Positions 15,556-23,527 of a stretch of 64,000 nucleotides of DNA are shown in pieces. The notes below the pieces were generated by a model, which was given only the letters and a program-made list of their open reading frames with translations, searched no databases and had not been told where the DNA came from. The stretch comes from Anaerolineales bacterium. Lineage in GTDB: Bacteria > Chloroflexota > Anaerolineae > JAAEKA01. The stretch covers positions 259,058-323,057 of the forward strand of contig JACKBI010000006.1 in the NCBI GenBank assembly GCA_020634615.1, read 5' to 3'. Numbering within the stretch: the stretch's first letter is position 1; every line of letters begins with the position of its first letter. Position numbers and translations under genes: made by a program.

Positions 15556-16752
15556 TCATTCGCGCGCCGGCATGCCGCAGAACTGCTCGTAATCGATCAG
15601 CTCGGTGACGCTGGGATGCTCACCGCACAGCGGGCAGGCGGGGTCGCGGCGGACGTTCAATGTGCGGAAGGTCATGTCCATCGCATCGAACATCAGCAGA
15701 CGACCGATCAGCGGATCGCCCTTGCGCAGAACCAGCTTGATGGCCTCCACGGCCTGGATCGAGCCGACGATGCCCGGCAGCACGCCCAGCACGCCTGCCT
15801 CAGCGCAGCTAGGCACCTCGCCAGGCGGCGGCGGGTCGGGGTACAGGCAGCGATAGCACGGTCCCTGGACAATACCCTCTTCCGGCGAACCGGGGTGGTA
15901 GACCGTCACCTGGCCTTCGAACATGAAAATACTGCCATCCACCAGCGGTTTGCGCAGGAAGTGACAGGCGTCGTTGACCAGATAGCGGGTCGGGAAGTTG
16001 TCTGACCCGTTGAGGACGATGTCATAGTCGCGGATGATATCCAGCGCGTTGGCGCTAGTGATCGGCTCGCGGTAGGGCACGACCGTCACGTCGGGATTGA
16101 GGTCCTTGAGGCGCGCGACGGCCGACTCGACCTTGGGCTTGCCGATCCAGCTTTCGCTGTGCAGGATCTGGCGCTGCAAGTTGCTGAGGTCCACGTCGTC
16201 GAAATCGACGATGCCCAGCGTGCCGACGCCCGCGGCAGCCAGATACAGCGCGGCCGGCGAGCCAAGGCCGCCCGCGCCGATCAGCAGCACCCTGGCGGCC
16301 AGCAGCTCAAGCTGGCCCTCTTCGCCAACATCTGGCAGCAGCGTATGGCGGCTGTAGCGGACTTTCTGGTCGCCGGTCAGCATCTTCGGCACCTTGACGG
16401 GCAGGCCGGCGCTTTTCCAGCCGCCGAAGCCGCCAATCAGCGACTCGACATGCTCGTAGCCCATCTCCTTCACATTGCGGGCTGCCAGCACTGAGCGCAC
16501 GCCACCGGCGCAATATAGGACGATAGGCGTCTCGCGGTCGAAGGCATACTGTTCGATGCGCAGCTCCAGAAAACCGCGCGGGATGAATACGGCGCCCGGC
16601 ACATGCCCTTGCTCGAATTCGTCGCGCTCGCGGATGTCCACCACCAGCGGCTTGACGCCGTTGCGCAGCCGTTCGTTGAGCGCCTGGGGCGTAGTCTCGA
16701 TGATCTGGCTCTTGGCCAGGGCTACCAACTGGTCACGATTCAGTGGAGTCAT
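15556..16752 (-). CDS. Rhodanese-ThiF (MoeZ-like) sulfur-carrier activating enzyme
   Basis: A 398-residue fusion that should adenylate the C-terminus of a ubiquitin-like carrier and load it with sulfur. Residues ~20-115 are a rhodanese domain with catalytic Cys81 (YCAGGVRS). Residues ~130-398 are a ThiF/MoeB/E1-like domain with nucleotide loop GAGGLG (159-164), DFDDVDLSNLQRQ, and zinc cysteines in CYRCLYP and CPLC. In the well-known MoeZ the ThiF domain is first; here the order is reversed. AGGAGGT 7 bases upstream fixes the ATG at 16752. It starts 17 bases after the carrier gene and is followed by cysM. Confidence 0.93.
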   Translation of the reverse strand: MTPLNRDQLVALAKSQIIETTPQALNERLRNGVKPLVVDIRERDEFEQGHVPGAVFIPRGFLELRIEQYAFDRETPIVLYCAGGVRSVLAARNVKEMGYEHVESLIGGFGGWKSAGLPVKVPKMLTGDQKVRYSRHTLLPDVGEEGQLELLAARVLLIGAGGLGSPAALYLAAAGVGTLGIVDFDDVDLSNLQRQILHSESWIGKPKVESAVARLKDLNPDVTVVPYREPITSANALDIIRDYDIVLNGSDNFPTRYLVNDACHFLRKPLVDGSIFMFEGQVTVYHPGSPEEGIVQGPCYRCLYPDPPPPGEVPSCAEAGVLGVLPGIVGSIQAVEAIKLVLRKGDPLIGRLLMFDAMDMTFRTLNVRRDPACPLCGEHPSVTELIDYEQFCGMPARE

Positions 16753-16769
16753 AACTGGCACCTCCTGCC

Positions 16770-17045
16770 TTAGCACCCGCCGGCCATGGCCGGGACGATG
16801 CTGACGCGGTCGCCGGCCGATACCGGGGTGTTTGCGCCCTGTAATGTGCGTATCTCATCGTCGTTCACGAAGACGTTGATGAAGCGTTTGATGTCGCCGT
16901 TTTGATCGAGCAGCCGCTCGCCCATGCCGGGATACGTATCGTCCAAATTGACGATGACTTGACCGACGGTGTCGCCGGAAATTTCCACCCTGGACTGGTT
17001 GGCTGTCAGGCGGCGCAAGGGGGTCGGAATGAGAACGGTAGTCAT
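16770..17045 (-). CDS. CysO-like ubiquitin-fold sulfur carrier ending in Gly-Gly-Cys
   Basis: A 91-residue MoaD/ThiS-family protein. IPTPLRRLTANQSRVEISGD, the following YPGMGERLLD, FINVFVNDDEIR and VSIVPAMAGG follow mycobacterial CysO segment by segment. The usual carriers end in Gly-Gly, whose terminal carboxylate becomes a thiocarboxylate. Here a cysteine codon follows (G89-G90-C91, then TAA), so the protein must be trimmed before activation, or it mimics the CysO-cysteine adduct. No Mec/JAMM hydrolase gene is in the window. It is the first gene of the carrier, activating enzyme, cysM series and is preceded by a long structured leader. Confidence 0.9.
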   Translation of the reverse strand: MTTVLIPTPLRRLTANQSRVEISGDTVGQVIVNLDDTYPGMGERLLDQNGDIKRFINVFVNDDEIRTLQGANTPVSAGDRVSIVPAMAGGC

Positions 17046-17088
17046 TGTGTTTTGACCTTTCTTTTGTATCGTCGCAATAGCGCGGGCC

Positions 17089-17144
17089 GCTGTGGCTGGT
17101 CTCCGACCGAGCCACCGGCGGTTCGGTCAGAGACCGGCCGCAGC
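17089..17144. other. 25-bp hairpin in the carrier-gene leader
   Basis: Arms 17089-17113 and 17120-17144 pair along 25 positions around an ACCGGC loop; the four non-identical positions are all transitions that give G-U pairs in RNA. It lies just 44 bases before the carrier start codon, downstream of the terminator. Confidence 0.6.
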
Positions 17145-17155
17145 GAATGGTTTCC

Positions 17156-17197
17156 AAACAAAAAGCTCATCGCCGGTGGATACACCGTGCAATGAGC
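17156..17197 (-). terminator. Intrinsic terminator inside the leader of the sulfur-carrier operon
   Basis: Read on the minus strand, GCTCATTGC-A-CGGTG pairs with CACCGGCGATGAGC around a TATC loop (14 bp, one bulged A; 17165-17197) and is followed by TTTTTGTTT. This is a textbook intrinsic terminator, ~110 bases upstream of the start codon and downstream of the promoter, so it should attenuate the operon. Confidence 0.8.
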
Positions 17198-17432
17198 CTG
17201 TCAGCAAGTTTCCTAGCAGGTGCGCTGAGGAGAGACTCCTCCAAGGCACCCTGTCGCTATGAAATTGTAGTCAATGATATGAACATCATTTCTGGCCGGT
17301 CTCACCGCACGCGCATCGAGAGGCGAGAGTCACCGGCAAGCATTGCCGGCACTCCCGCTAACGACAGGAGCAAGTGAGGCAGATGGACTTCAGAAATGAT
17401 GTTGGCATACAAGTGTTACCTCTTGCAGAGGT
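17198..17432 (-). ncRNA. Candidate riboswitch-like leader RNA of the CysO-MoeZ-CysM operon
   Basis: A 13-bp perfect stem (17282-17294 with 17391-17403) encloses a ~96-nt multibranch region with a perfect CCGGCAA/TTGCCGG hairpin and a CTCAC/GTGAG pair (17301-17305, 17374-17378). The minus-strand stretch CGUGCGGUGAG (17301-17311) is also complementary over 11 positions (two G-U) to the 5' arm of the downstream terminator (17186-17196), so folding of the enclosed region and formation of the terminator compete with an antiterminator. I could not match it to the S-box, T-box, cobalamin or TPP consensus. The ligand, if any, is unknown. Confidence 0.5.
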
Positions 17433-17438
17433 GACGAG

Positions 17439-17467
17439 AGTTTACCTAATAAGCAGCCGCTTGTCAA
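17439..17467 (-). promoter_or_regulatory. Promoter of the sulfur-carrier operon
   Basis: Minus strand TTGACA (17462-17467), 17 bp, TAAACT (17439-17444). It would start RNA near 17432, just ahead of the structured leader. Confidence 0.55.
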
Positions 17468-17606
17468 GTAACCGCGAATACGCTTGCGCCCAGATGGTTG
17501 TCATCTGGAGAAGAAGCGATGGCGTTGTGGTACAATGCACATGCTGTCAGCACTATCTGTTTTCCAGTACTTCTCAGTTTACGTTCTTTGAGTCCGAGGT
17601 TTCCTG

Positions 17607-18518
17607 ATGTCGCTTACCCGTCGAGTCGCACTTCTTTCCGTGGCGGCGAGCCTTGTTACGCTGCTGCTGAAGTTCGGCGCCTATTTTCTCACCAACTCCG
17701 TGGGTTTGCTCTCCGACGCTGCCGAGTCAGGCGTCAACCTGACCGCGGCGCTGATTGCGTTTGCCGCGATCACCATCGCTGACCGGCCCGCGGACGACAA
17801 CCACTCATATGGCCACGACAAGGCCGAGTACTTTTCCAGCGGCGCCGAGGGCGCGCTGATCCTGGTGGCCGCAGTTACCATTCTGTACGCGGCTGGCCAG
17901 CGCATTTTCAATCCTGTACCCGTGGAAAATATCGGCATTGGTGCGTTGGTGGCCGGTATAGCATCCGCCATCAACTTCGGCGTGTCGCGTATCATGCTGC
18001 GGGTGTCAAAGCAGCACGACAGCATCGCGCTGGAGGCTGATGCCCATCACTTGATGACCGATGTCTGGACGTCTGTGGGTGTCATCGGCGGTGTGATTCT
18101 GGTGGGACTGACGGGCTGGGCACTGCTCGATCCGCTGTTGGCAATCGCCGTCGGAGTCAACATCATCTGGATGGGGGTCAAGCTGATTCGCCGCTCCACC
18201 CAGGGGTTGATGGATCAGTCGCTGCCGGCGCCGGAGGTCGAAGTCGTGCGCAAGGCTGTGGAAACGACGGCGGGAGCAGCGACGCCTTACCATGCGTTGC
18301 GGACGCGCAAGTCAGGCTCGCGGCGCTTCATCGACATGCATCTGTTGCTTCCGGGCCGCACTACCGTTCAAGAGTCGCACGACCTGGTGACTGAGATCGA
18401 GGCGTCAATTCAGGAGCAACTGGCCAACACCTTTATCACCATCCATGTTGAGCCGGTGGAAGACAACCTGTCCTGGGATGGTGACCAGATCGGGGGCGTA
18501 GCCAACGAAGTCAAGTGA
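17607..18518 (+). CDS. Cation diffusion facilitator (CDF) metal transporter
   Basis: A 303-residue inner-membrane transporter that exports divalent metal (Zn, Co, Ni, Fe or Mn) against protons. The first helices contain LLSDAAESGVN, and the conserved HSYGHDKAE loop follows. The second metal-binding pair lies in ADAHHLMTDVWTS. These His/Asp residues make up the transport site; the HxxxD form is seen in zinc/cobalt types. About five to six membrane helices are followed by a cytosolic ferredoxin-like domain (residues ~205-290) with FIDMHLLLPG and IHVEP. GAGGT lies 9 bases before the ATG. It is divergent from the sulfur operon. Confidence 0.94.
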   Translation: MSLTRRVALLSVAASLVTLLLKFGAYFLTNSVGLLSDAAESGVNLTAALIAFAAITIADRPADDNHSYGHDKAEYFSSGAEGALILVAAVTILYAAGQRIFNPVPVENIGIGALVAGIASAINFGVSRIMLRVSKQHDSIALEADAHHLMTDVWTSVGVIGGVILVGLTGWALLDPLLAIAVGVNIIWMGVKLIRRSTQGLMDQSLPAPEVEVVRKAVETTAGAATPYHALRTRKSGSRRFIDMHLLLPGRTTVQESHDLVTEIEASIQEQLANTFITIHVEPVEDNLSWDGDQIGGVANEVK

Positions 18519-18532
18519 GGACGCTCGGCTAC

Positions 18533-18652
18533 GGGCTTCTGGATCACGGATGCGCGAAGATCGCGCAGTCGGAAGGCTACTGCGCCAGGTGGTCACGTCA
18601 TCTGCCTTTCGTGTATTTCGCGGTCCTCCGCGCATCTGTGATCCAGAAGCCC
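18533..18652. repeat. Long inverted repeat, MITE-like
   Basis: 24-nt arms GGGCTTCTGGATCACGGATG plus CGCG (18533-18556) and the near-perfect complement at 18629-18652 (one mismatch), 72 nt apart, after the CDF gene. No coding content. It may be a small non-autonomous element or a large stem-loop. Confidence 0.55.
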
Positions 18653-18686
18653 TCTGCTTAACCTGTTTCGAACACACCCAATAGAA

Positions 18687-18718
18687 AACCGCCCTCTGTC
18701 GTTCGACAGAGGGCGGTT
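18687..18718. terminator. Bidirectional intrinsic terminator
   Basis: AACCGCCCTCTGTC (18687-18700) and its complement (18705-18718) with a GTTC loop; TTCTTTA follows on plus and TTTTCTATT on minus. It separates the convergent CDF and Opp lipoprotein genes. Confidence 0.85.
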
Positions 18719-18780
18719 CTTTATGACTCAGAGGAAGGGTAAAGGCGGATATTTCTGACCTGCCTCAACCCGATCTGAGA

Positions 18781-20685
18781 TTACATGCCGGTGGCTTCCA
18801 TCTTGGCAGCCTCGTCGATGGACCAGTCGTACCACTCTTCGCCGGTCATACCCAGGTTATAGGTTCGGGTCAGGTATGGCTTGGCGACATTGACGGCCGT
18901 GTAGTAGTAGATCGGAGCGATAGCGGCGCCGTCATCACTCAGGATCTTCTCGGCAGCCTTGTAGAGGGTCTGGCGGGTGGCCGGATCCTGCTCTTGCTGG
19001 GCCGCGAGGGTCAACTCGTTGAAGCTCATGCCGTCAGGGCCAAGGGGTGCATTAGCGGTTTCTTCCCAACGCGGGTCGTTGTTGCCAGCGTCGGTGTTGA
19101 ACACCTCGTATACCCAGTTGTTCTCATCGGCATAGTCAGCGCACCAGCCGAGGCGATAGACGTGCGGCGCCTCTTCGATGGGGGTGTCCTTGTCGATGGT
19201 GGTCAGATAGACGCGCCATTCCTGGTTCTCGACATTGACTTCGATGTTCAGAGCTTCCTTCCACATGGCCTGGACCGCCTGGGCGATCTGGGCATGGGCC
19301 TCAGAGGTGTTGTGCATGATGGTGATGGCCGGGAAGCCTTCGCCGTCAGGATAGCCGGCTTCAGCCAGCCATGCCTTGGCCTGCTCAACGGCCGCAGCAT
19401 AGCCCGTGCCGCCCTGCTCTTCCGTCAGCGCCCACGGGGCGATGTCAGGATCCTCAGCAGCGTTGCCGAAGATCATGCTGGGGGCGAAGGTGTTGGCCGG
19501 GATCTGGCCGCCCTTGAGGACGTTTTCCACCATAGACTTGCGGTCGATGGCTGCCGAGAGAGCCTTGCGCACCAGGACGTTGTCTACTGGAGGCTTGGTG
19601 GTGACGAAGCCGTAGTAGTAGGTGCAGGCGGAAGGCGCAATGACCAATTCCTGGCTCAGCACGGGGTCGCTCTTGACGCGGTCCATGTCAGGCAGCGGAA
19701 CGGTGGATGTATCGAGCTCGCCGGCCTCGTACATCGCGAACTCGGTAGAAGCCTCGCTGATGAAGAAGGTCTGGATGTGATCGATGTTGCCACGGGTGCC
19801 GTCTGCCCAGCCATACCAGAAGGGATTCTTCTCGAAGTCCATGCTGTCAGCGTGGAACCAGTTGGTCACAACATACGGTCCGTTGGTGACGATGTTGCCA
19901 GCTTCGGTCCAAGTCTCGCCGTGAGCTTCAATGGCTGCCTGGGGCTGCGGGTAGTTCACCCACATGCTGGCGATGGCCGGGAAGTAGGGGGCGGGGGTGT
20001 TGGTTTCGAATTGAACGGTGTAGCTATCGACTGCGGTAACGCCGATGCCATCCAGCAATGCCTGGACTTCTTCAGCGCTCAAAGTTGCAGTGTCGGCGGT
20101 GTTCAGATCCTGGCAGCCCTTGATGAGGTAATCGACATAGGCGTAGTCAGAGCCAGTCTCGGGGTTGCACGTGCGGCGCACACCGTAGACGATGTCGTCG
20201 GCAGTAACCGGTCCGACTTCGACAATGCCCTGGCTGGGCGTGTAGTTCACCCAGTTCACGTCGTCGCGCATGTTGAACGTCCAGGTCAAGCCATCGTCGG
20301 AAACGTTCCATTCGGTGGCCAGCTCCGGCTCAACGGAACCATCGGCGTTCAGGTTGGTCAGGCCGAGGAAGATGTTCTCGCTGATCTCGACGCCGACGCT
20401 TTCGGAAGTGAGGGCCGGGTCGACGGTCTTGGGCTCAGCGCTCAGATTGCGGCTCAAGGTCACAAGCTCACCGCCCTCGGGGGTGGGCGTCACTTCGACG
20501 ACCTTTTCCTGGACGACTTCCTTGACGGTCTCAACGGTTTCCTTGACAGTCTGGACGACCGTTTCCTTGACGACCACTGTCTGAACAACGGTCTGAACTT
20601 CCGGTGTCGGGGCCGGGCAGGCTGCCAACACCATACTGGCAATGATCAACAGTCCAAAGATCACGCCCATTTTCTTGGAAAGCAT
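18781..20685 (-). CDS. Oligopeptide ABC transporter substrate-binding lipoprotein (copy 1)
   Basis: A 634-residue SBP of family 5 (OppA/DppA). The signal peptide ends in a lipobox, SMVLAAC, so Cys22 should be lipidated and anchor the protein outside the membrane. A Val/Gln/Thr-rich linker (residues ~30-70, with QTVVQTVVVKETVVQT) precedes the binding domain, which starts around NLSAEPKTVDPALTSES. Family patterns include VRKALSAAIDRKSMVENVL. It is the last gene of the opp cluster, separated from the permease genes by 392 bases with a 17-bp hairpin. AGGAGGAG lies 6 bases before the ATG. A long mid-to-C-terminal block is nearly identical to copy 2. Confidence 0.95.
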   Translation of the reverse strand: MLSKKMGVIFGLLIIASMVLAACPAPTPEVQTVVQTVVVKETVVQTVKETVETVKEVVQEKVVEVTPTPEGGELVTLSRNLSAEPKTVDPALTSESVGVEISENIFLGLTNLNADGSVEPELATEWNVSDDGLTWTFNMRDDVNWVNYTPSQGIVEVGPVTADDIVYGVRRTCNPETGSDYAYVDYLIKGCQDLNTADTATLSAEEVQALLDGIGVTAVDSYTVQFETNTPAPYFPAIASMWVNYPQPQAAIEAHGETWTEAGNIVTNGPYVVTNWFHADSMDFEKNPFWYGWADGTRGNIDHIQTFFISEASTEFAMYEAGELDTSTVPLPDMDRVKSDPVLSQELVIAPSACTYYYGFVTTKPPVDNVLVRKALSAAIDRKSMVENVLKGGQIPANTFAPSMIFGNAAEDPDIAPWALTEEQGGTGYAAAVEQAKAWLAEAGYPDGEGFPAITIMHNTSEAHAQIAQAVQAMWKEALNIEVNVENQEWRVYLTTIDKDTPIEEAPHVYRLGWCADYADENNWVYEVFNTDAGNNDPRWEETANAPLGPDGMSFNELTLAAQQEQDPATRQTLYKAAEKILSDDGAAIAPIYYYTAVNVAKPYLTRTYNLGMTGEEWYDWSIDEAAKMEATGM

Positions 20686-21077
20686 GTGTTTCTCCTCCTG
20701 AAGAGAATCTGAGAATACGGAAAGTTATTTACAATCGATTGTGGCGCTGTCTTGGCGCCGGCTGGTGTTGATCAGCCGCCGTCAACTTGCACGTGGCTGC
20801 TCAACGCTTAAAAGGACCGCCTCACCTCCCTTCTGCAATATTTTGGGTGCTCAGCGCATTGCGCGAACACCCAGATCAACACTACACTACACCACCGAGA
20901 GATTGTTCGGGTTCAGAATACGCCAGATAAATTACACGAAATGGCAAAAATCTACAAATGTGAGTCGGCCACGGAGAATGAAAACCCTCCCGGAGACATG
21001 GCAGACACAATACGGGCCGCCATGTCTCCGGGAGGACGATGGATCACGATGGGATATCCTGCAACGTGATCGCTTGA
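20686..21077. other. 392-base gap with a terminator hairpin
   Basis: No convincing gene. A perfect 17-bp stem, CCTCCCGGAGACATGGC (20986-21002) with 21019-21035, reads on the minus strand into GGTTTTC, so it probably ends the permease transcript before the copy 1 lipoprotein gene. Its own promoter is expected in the remaining ~290 bases, but I see no strong -35/-10 pair. Confidence 0.6.
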
Positions 21078-22274
21078 TTATTCACGCAATCGCGGATCGA
21101 ACGCATCACGCAGGCCGTCGCCCAGGAAGTTGAAGGCCAGAATGGTGAGCGTGAGCGCAACGGCTGGCAACACCAGGATATGGGCATTGGAGCGCAGGTG
21201 CGGGTAACCGGTGGAGATCATGTTGCCCCAGCTTGGTCGCGGCGGATTAATGCCCAGGCCGATGAAACTGAGAAACGCTTCCAGCGCGATGTACCCGGGA
21301 ATGGCCAGCGTCTCAGCCACGATGCACGGTCCCAGCACATTGGGCAGCAAGTGGCGGAAGATGATGCGGGTATCGCTGGAGCCCACCATGTGCGCGGCTT
21401 CGATGAACTCTTTCTTCTTGAAAGAGAGCACCTGTCCTCTTGTAAGCCGCGCCATCCCTAACCAGTTTAGGAAGCCCAGGGCGATGAACAGGAAGAACAT
21501 GCCACCCATCGCATTGTCGATCGCGATCAGCGACGCCCATGGACTGCCTCCGATTGCCAGAGTCAGGGCTATCAGCATGCCTGCCAGGATCAGCGCAAAG
21601 ACACCCAGACCGATAAGGAAGGCGCTGACCCCTAATCCGTAATACTTTCCGGCCAGAATACCGCCGATGATACACACAAGTGCTGCCGCCAGGATACCAT
21701 AGACAAACCAGTGGGGGAACTCGAAATTCTGAACGTTGCCCAACTGACGCGCTTTGGCCTTGAAAAACACCTGCAAAAGGATGATAAATATCAATATAGG
21801 CATCGCGTAGAGAAAGTCCACGAGACGCATCATGATGTTGTCCAGCCGCTGGCTGCCGTAGCCAGCGATGAGGCCATACACCATGCCCAGGACCATGCTG
21901 ACGAACGCGCCGACCAGACCAACCGCCAGCGACACCTGACCACCGTAGATGGTTCGACTCAGAATGTCGCGCCCCAGCTCATCCGCGCCAAACATGTACT
22001 TCGTTCCCGATGGCGCAACCGTGCCGCCAGGGCAGATGAAGGGGATAGGCAGATAGGAACAGGTCGCGGTATCGCTCAGGATCGTACGGTCATACTTGAA
22101 GGGCGCCACTGAATTCGCAAAGATCGACATCAAAGTCAAGACAATGATGTAGACTAGCGAAGCAATGGCCAGCCGATTCTTGATCAACTGGTTCCAGGCG
22201 TCGCCCCAGGGGCTGCGCTCGCGTCGCGCAGCCGCTAAATCGAGGGCAGAAGGGGTGTCGGTAGCAGCAGCCAT
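21078..22274 (-). CDS. Oligopeptide ABC transporter permease (OppC/DppC-type)
   Basis: A 398-residue inner-membrane permease. The N-terminus has the cytosolic arm typical of OppC (RRERSPWGDAWNQLIKNRLA). A helix and a periplasmic loop with GADELGRDILSRTIYG follow. The EAA signature that contacts the ATPase is EAAHMVGSSDTRIIFRHLLPN. An insert of about 100 residues between helices (FKAKARQLGNVQNFEF and onward) is longer than in E. coli OppC and adds hydrophobic segments. The start is backed by GGAGG. It follows the OppB-type gene by 18 bases. Confidence 0.95.
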   Translation of the reverse strand: MAAATDTPSALDLAAARRERSPWGDAWNQLIKNRLAIASLVYIIVLTLMSIFANSVAPFKYDRTILSDTATCSYLPIPFICPGGTVAPSGTKYMFGADELGRDILSRTIYGGQVSLAVGLVGAFVSMVLGMVYGLIAGYGSQRLDNIMMRLVDFLYAMPILIFIILLQVFFKAKARQLGNVQNFEFPHWFVYGILAAALVCIIGGILAGKYYGLGVSAFLIGLGVFALILAGMLIALTLAIGGSPWASLIAIDNAMGGMFFLFIALGFLNWLGMARLTRGQVLSFKKKEFIEAAHMVGSSDTRIIFRHLLPNVLGPCIVAETLAIPGYIALEAFLSFIGLGINPPRPSWGNMISTGYPHLRSNAHILVLPAVALTLTILAFNFLGDGLRDAFDPRLRE

Positions 22275-22292
22275 TCAGAAGTCCTCCGTTTA

Positions 22293-23264
22293 CTATTCGA
22301 GTCGGATGCGGGGGTCGAGAAAGGCATAGGCCAGATCGACGCCGAGGTTGGCGACCACAATGGCAACACCGTAAACCAGAGTGGTACCCATAACGATGGG
22401 ATAGTCGCGATTGCCCACACTCTGGATAAAGTGCCTGCCCATGCCGGGAATGCCGAAGATCTGCTCGATGACGAACGTACCCGTCAGCACCGCAGCAAAG
22501 AGGGGCCCGATGATCGTCACTACCGGGATCAGACTGTTTTTCAAGGCGTGGCGCATGACCACGGCCCTTTCCTTCAGTCCCTTGGCGCGGGCGGTACGTA
22601 TATAATCCTCACGGATCACCTGCAGCAGGCTGGCTCGGGTCAGGCGGGCAATGCCGGCCGAGGAGACCAGGCCGAGGGCAATCACGGGTAGAACGGCATG
22701 CTGGAAAAACACTGCATTGATGGGCGGCAAAATGCCCAGAAAGAAGGGTGGTTGCGCTCCCCAGCGGGCAGCCGGCAACACCCGCAGGTTGACGGCAAAT
22801 ATCCATATCAGCAGTGGCGCAAGCACAATGCTGTTGAGCGACACCCCCAGAATCGCAACCCCGGTGGCGGTGTAGTCGTAAACGGTGTTCTGTTTCAGTG
22901 CGGCGATGATTCCGGCGGGTATGCCGATCAAAAGCGCGAGACCCAGCGCCATCAGACCTAGCTGGAAGGAGACTGGCAGCGACTCTCCAATGATGTCATT
23001 GACCGTCCGGCCACGATAGCGGAACGACGGTCCCAGATCGCCCTGGAGCAAGTCAATCATATAATCGGCGAACTGCTTGGGCAGCGGGTCGTTGAGGTGA
23101 TATTTGGCTTCAATATTCGCTACCACAGAGGCTGGCAGGCTCTTGTCACCCGCAAAGTCGAAGGGTCCGCCCGGTATCTGGCGAACCAGCACGAAGGTGA
23201 AGAGCGCAACCATGAACAGGACGGGGATGCTCCACAACAAACGACGAATTGCGTATTTGACCAT
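22293..23264 (-). CDS. Oligopeptide ABC transporter permease (OppB/DppB-type)
   Basis: A 323-residue inner-membrane permease with six helices. The N-terminus YAIRRLLWSIPVLFMVALFT is the usual OppB/DppB opening. The EAA loop is RTARAKGLKERAVVMRHAL, and the C-terminus AYAFLDPRIRLE also matches. It forms the heterodimeric channel with the OppC-type protein encoded next. AGGGAG supports the ATG. Confidence 0.96.
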   Translation of the reverse strand: MVKYAIRRLLWSIPVLFMVALFTFVLVRQIPGGPFDFAGDKSLPASVVANIEAKYHLNDPLPKQFADYMIDLLQGDLGPSFRYRGRTVNDIIGESLPVSFQLGLMALGLALLIGIPAGIIAALKQNTVYDYTATGVAILGVSLNSIVLAPLLIWIFAVNLRVLPAARWGAQPPFFLGILPPINAVFFQHAVLPVIALGLVSSAGIARLTRASLLQVIREDYIRTARAKGLKERAVVMRHALKNSLIPVVTIIGPLFAAVLTGTFVIEQIFGIPGMGRHFIQSVGNRDYPIVMGTTLVYGVAIVVANLGVDLAYAFLDPRIRLE

Positions 23265-23460
23265 TGGAAATCTCCCTGGAAATCATTCAGGATCAGGTCT
23301 GGGACTGATGTTGGTCGCTGACTTGCAGGCTACCATCGTGGTCCCACTTGCCGGCTGTAACGATTGGGTAGCTGTGCTACGCACAAATAACACTAACAGC
23401 TACACACTCGTCGCAGTCGCCAGGTTCAAAACAAGGTTTGATAGTCTCTTCCGGTGAAGG

Positions 23461-23498
23461 AACCGTCCCCCGATGCTTGCAAACATCGGGGGACGGTT
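23461..23498. terminator. 15-bp hairpin between the lipoprotein and permease genes
   Basis: AACCGTCCCCCGATG (23461-23475) and its perfect complement (23484-23498) with an 8-nt loop. Located just after the copy 2 lipoprotein stop, it probably causes partial termination or protects the 3' end, giving more lipoprotein than permease, as is usual in opp operons. Confidence 0.65.
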
Positions 23499-23527
23499 GT
23501 CAGCTTGCCATATGGCTGCCGACCGGA

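Noticed and set aside
17281..17403. Structured region tested as S-box, T-box, cobalamin or TPP riboswitch
   Set aside because: The diagnostic conserved strings of those classes were not found on either strand by eye, so no class name was given, only a candidate leader RNA.
17281..17403. The same structured region as a metal-sensing leader for the plus-strand CDF gene
   Set aside because: The only terminator with a T-run reads on the minus strand and the competing pairing fits the minus-strand RNA; a plus-strand role cannot be excluded but has less support.
18994..20712. 572-codon open frame on the plus strand
   Set aside because: It is the mirror of the Opp lipoprotein gene; the minus frame has a lipobox, a ribosome site and family motifs. 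The near-identical mirror frame at 23438-25156 appears only because the two lipoprotein genes are paralogues.
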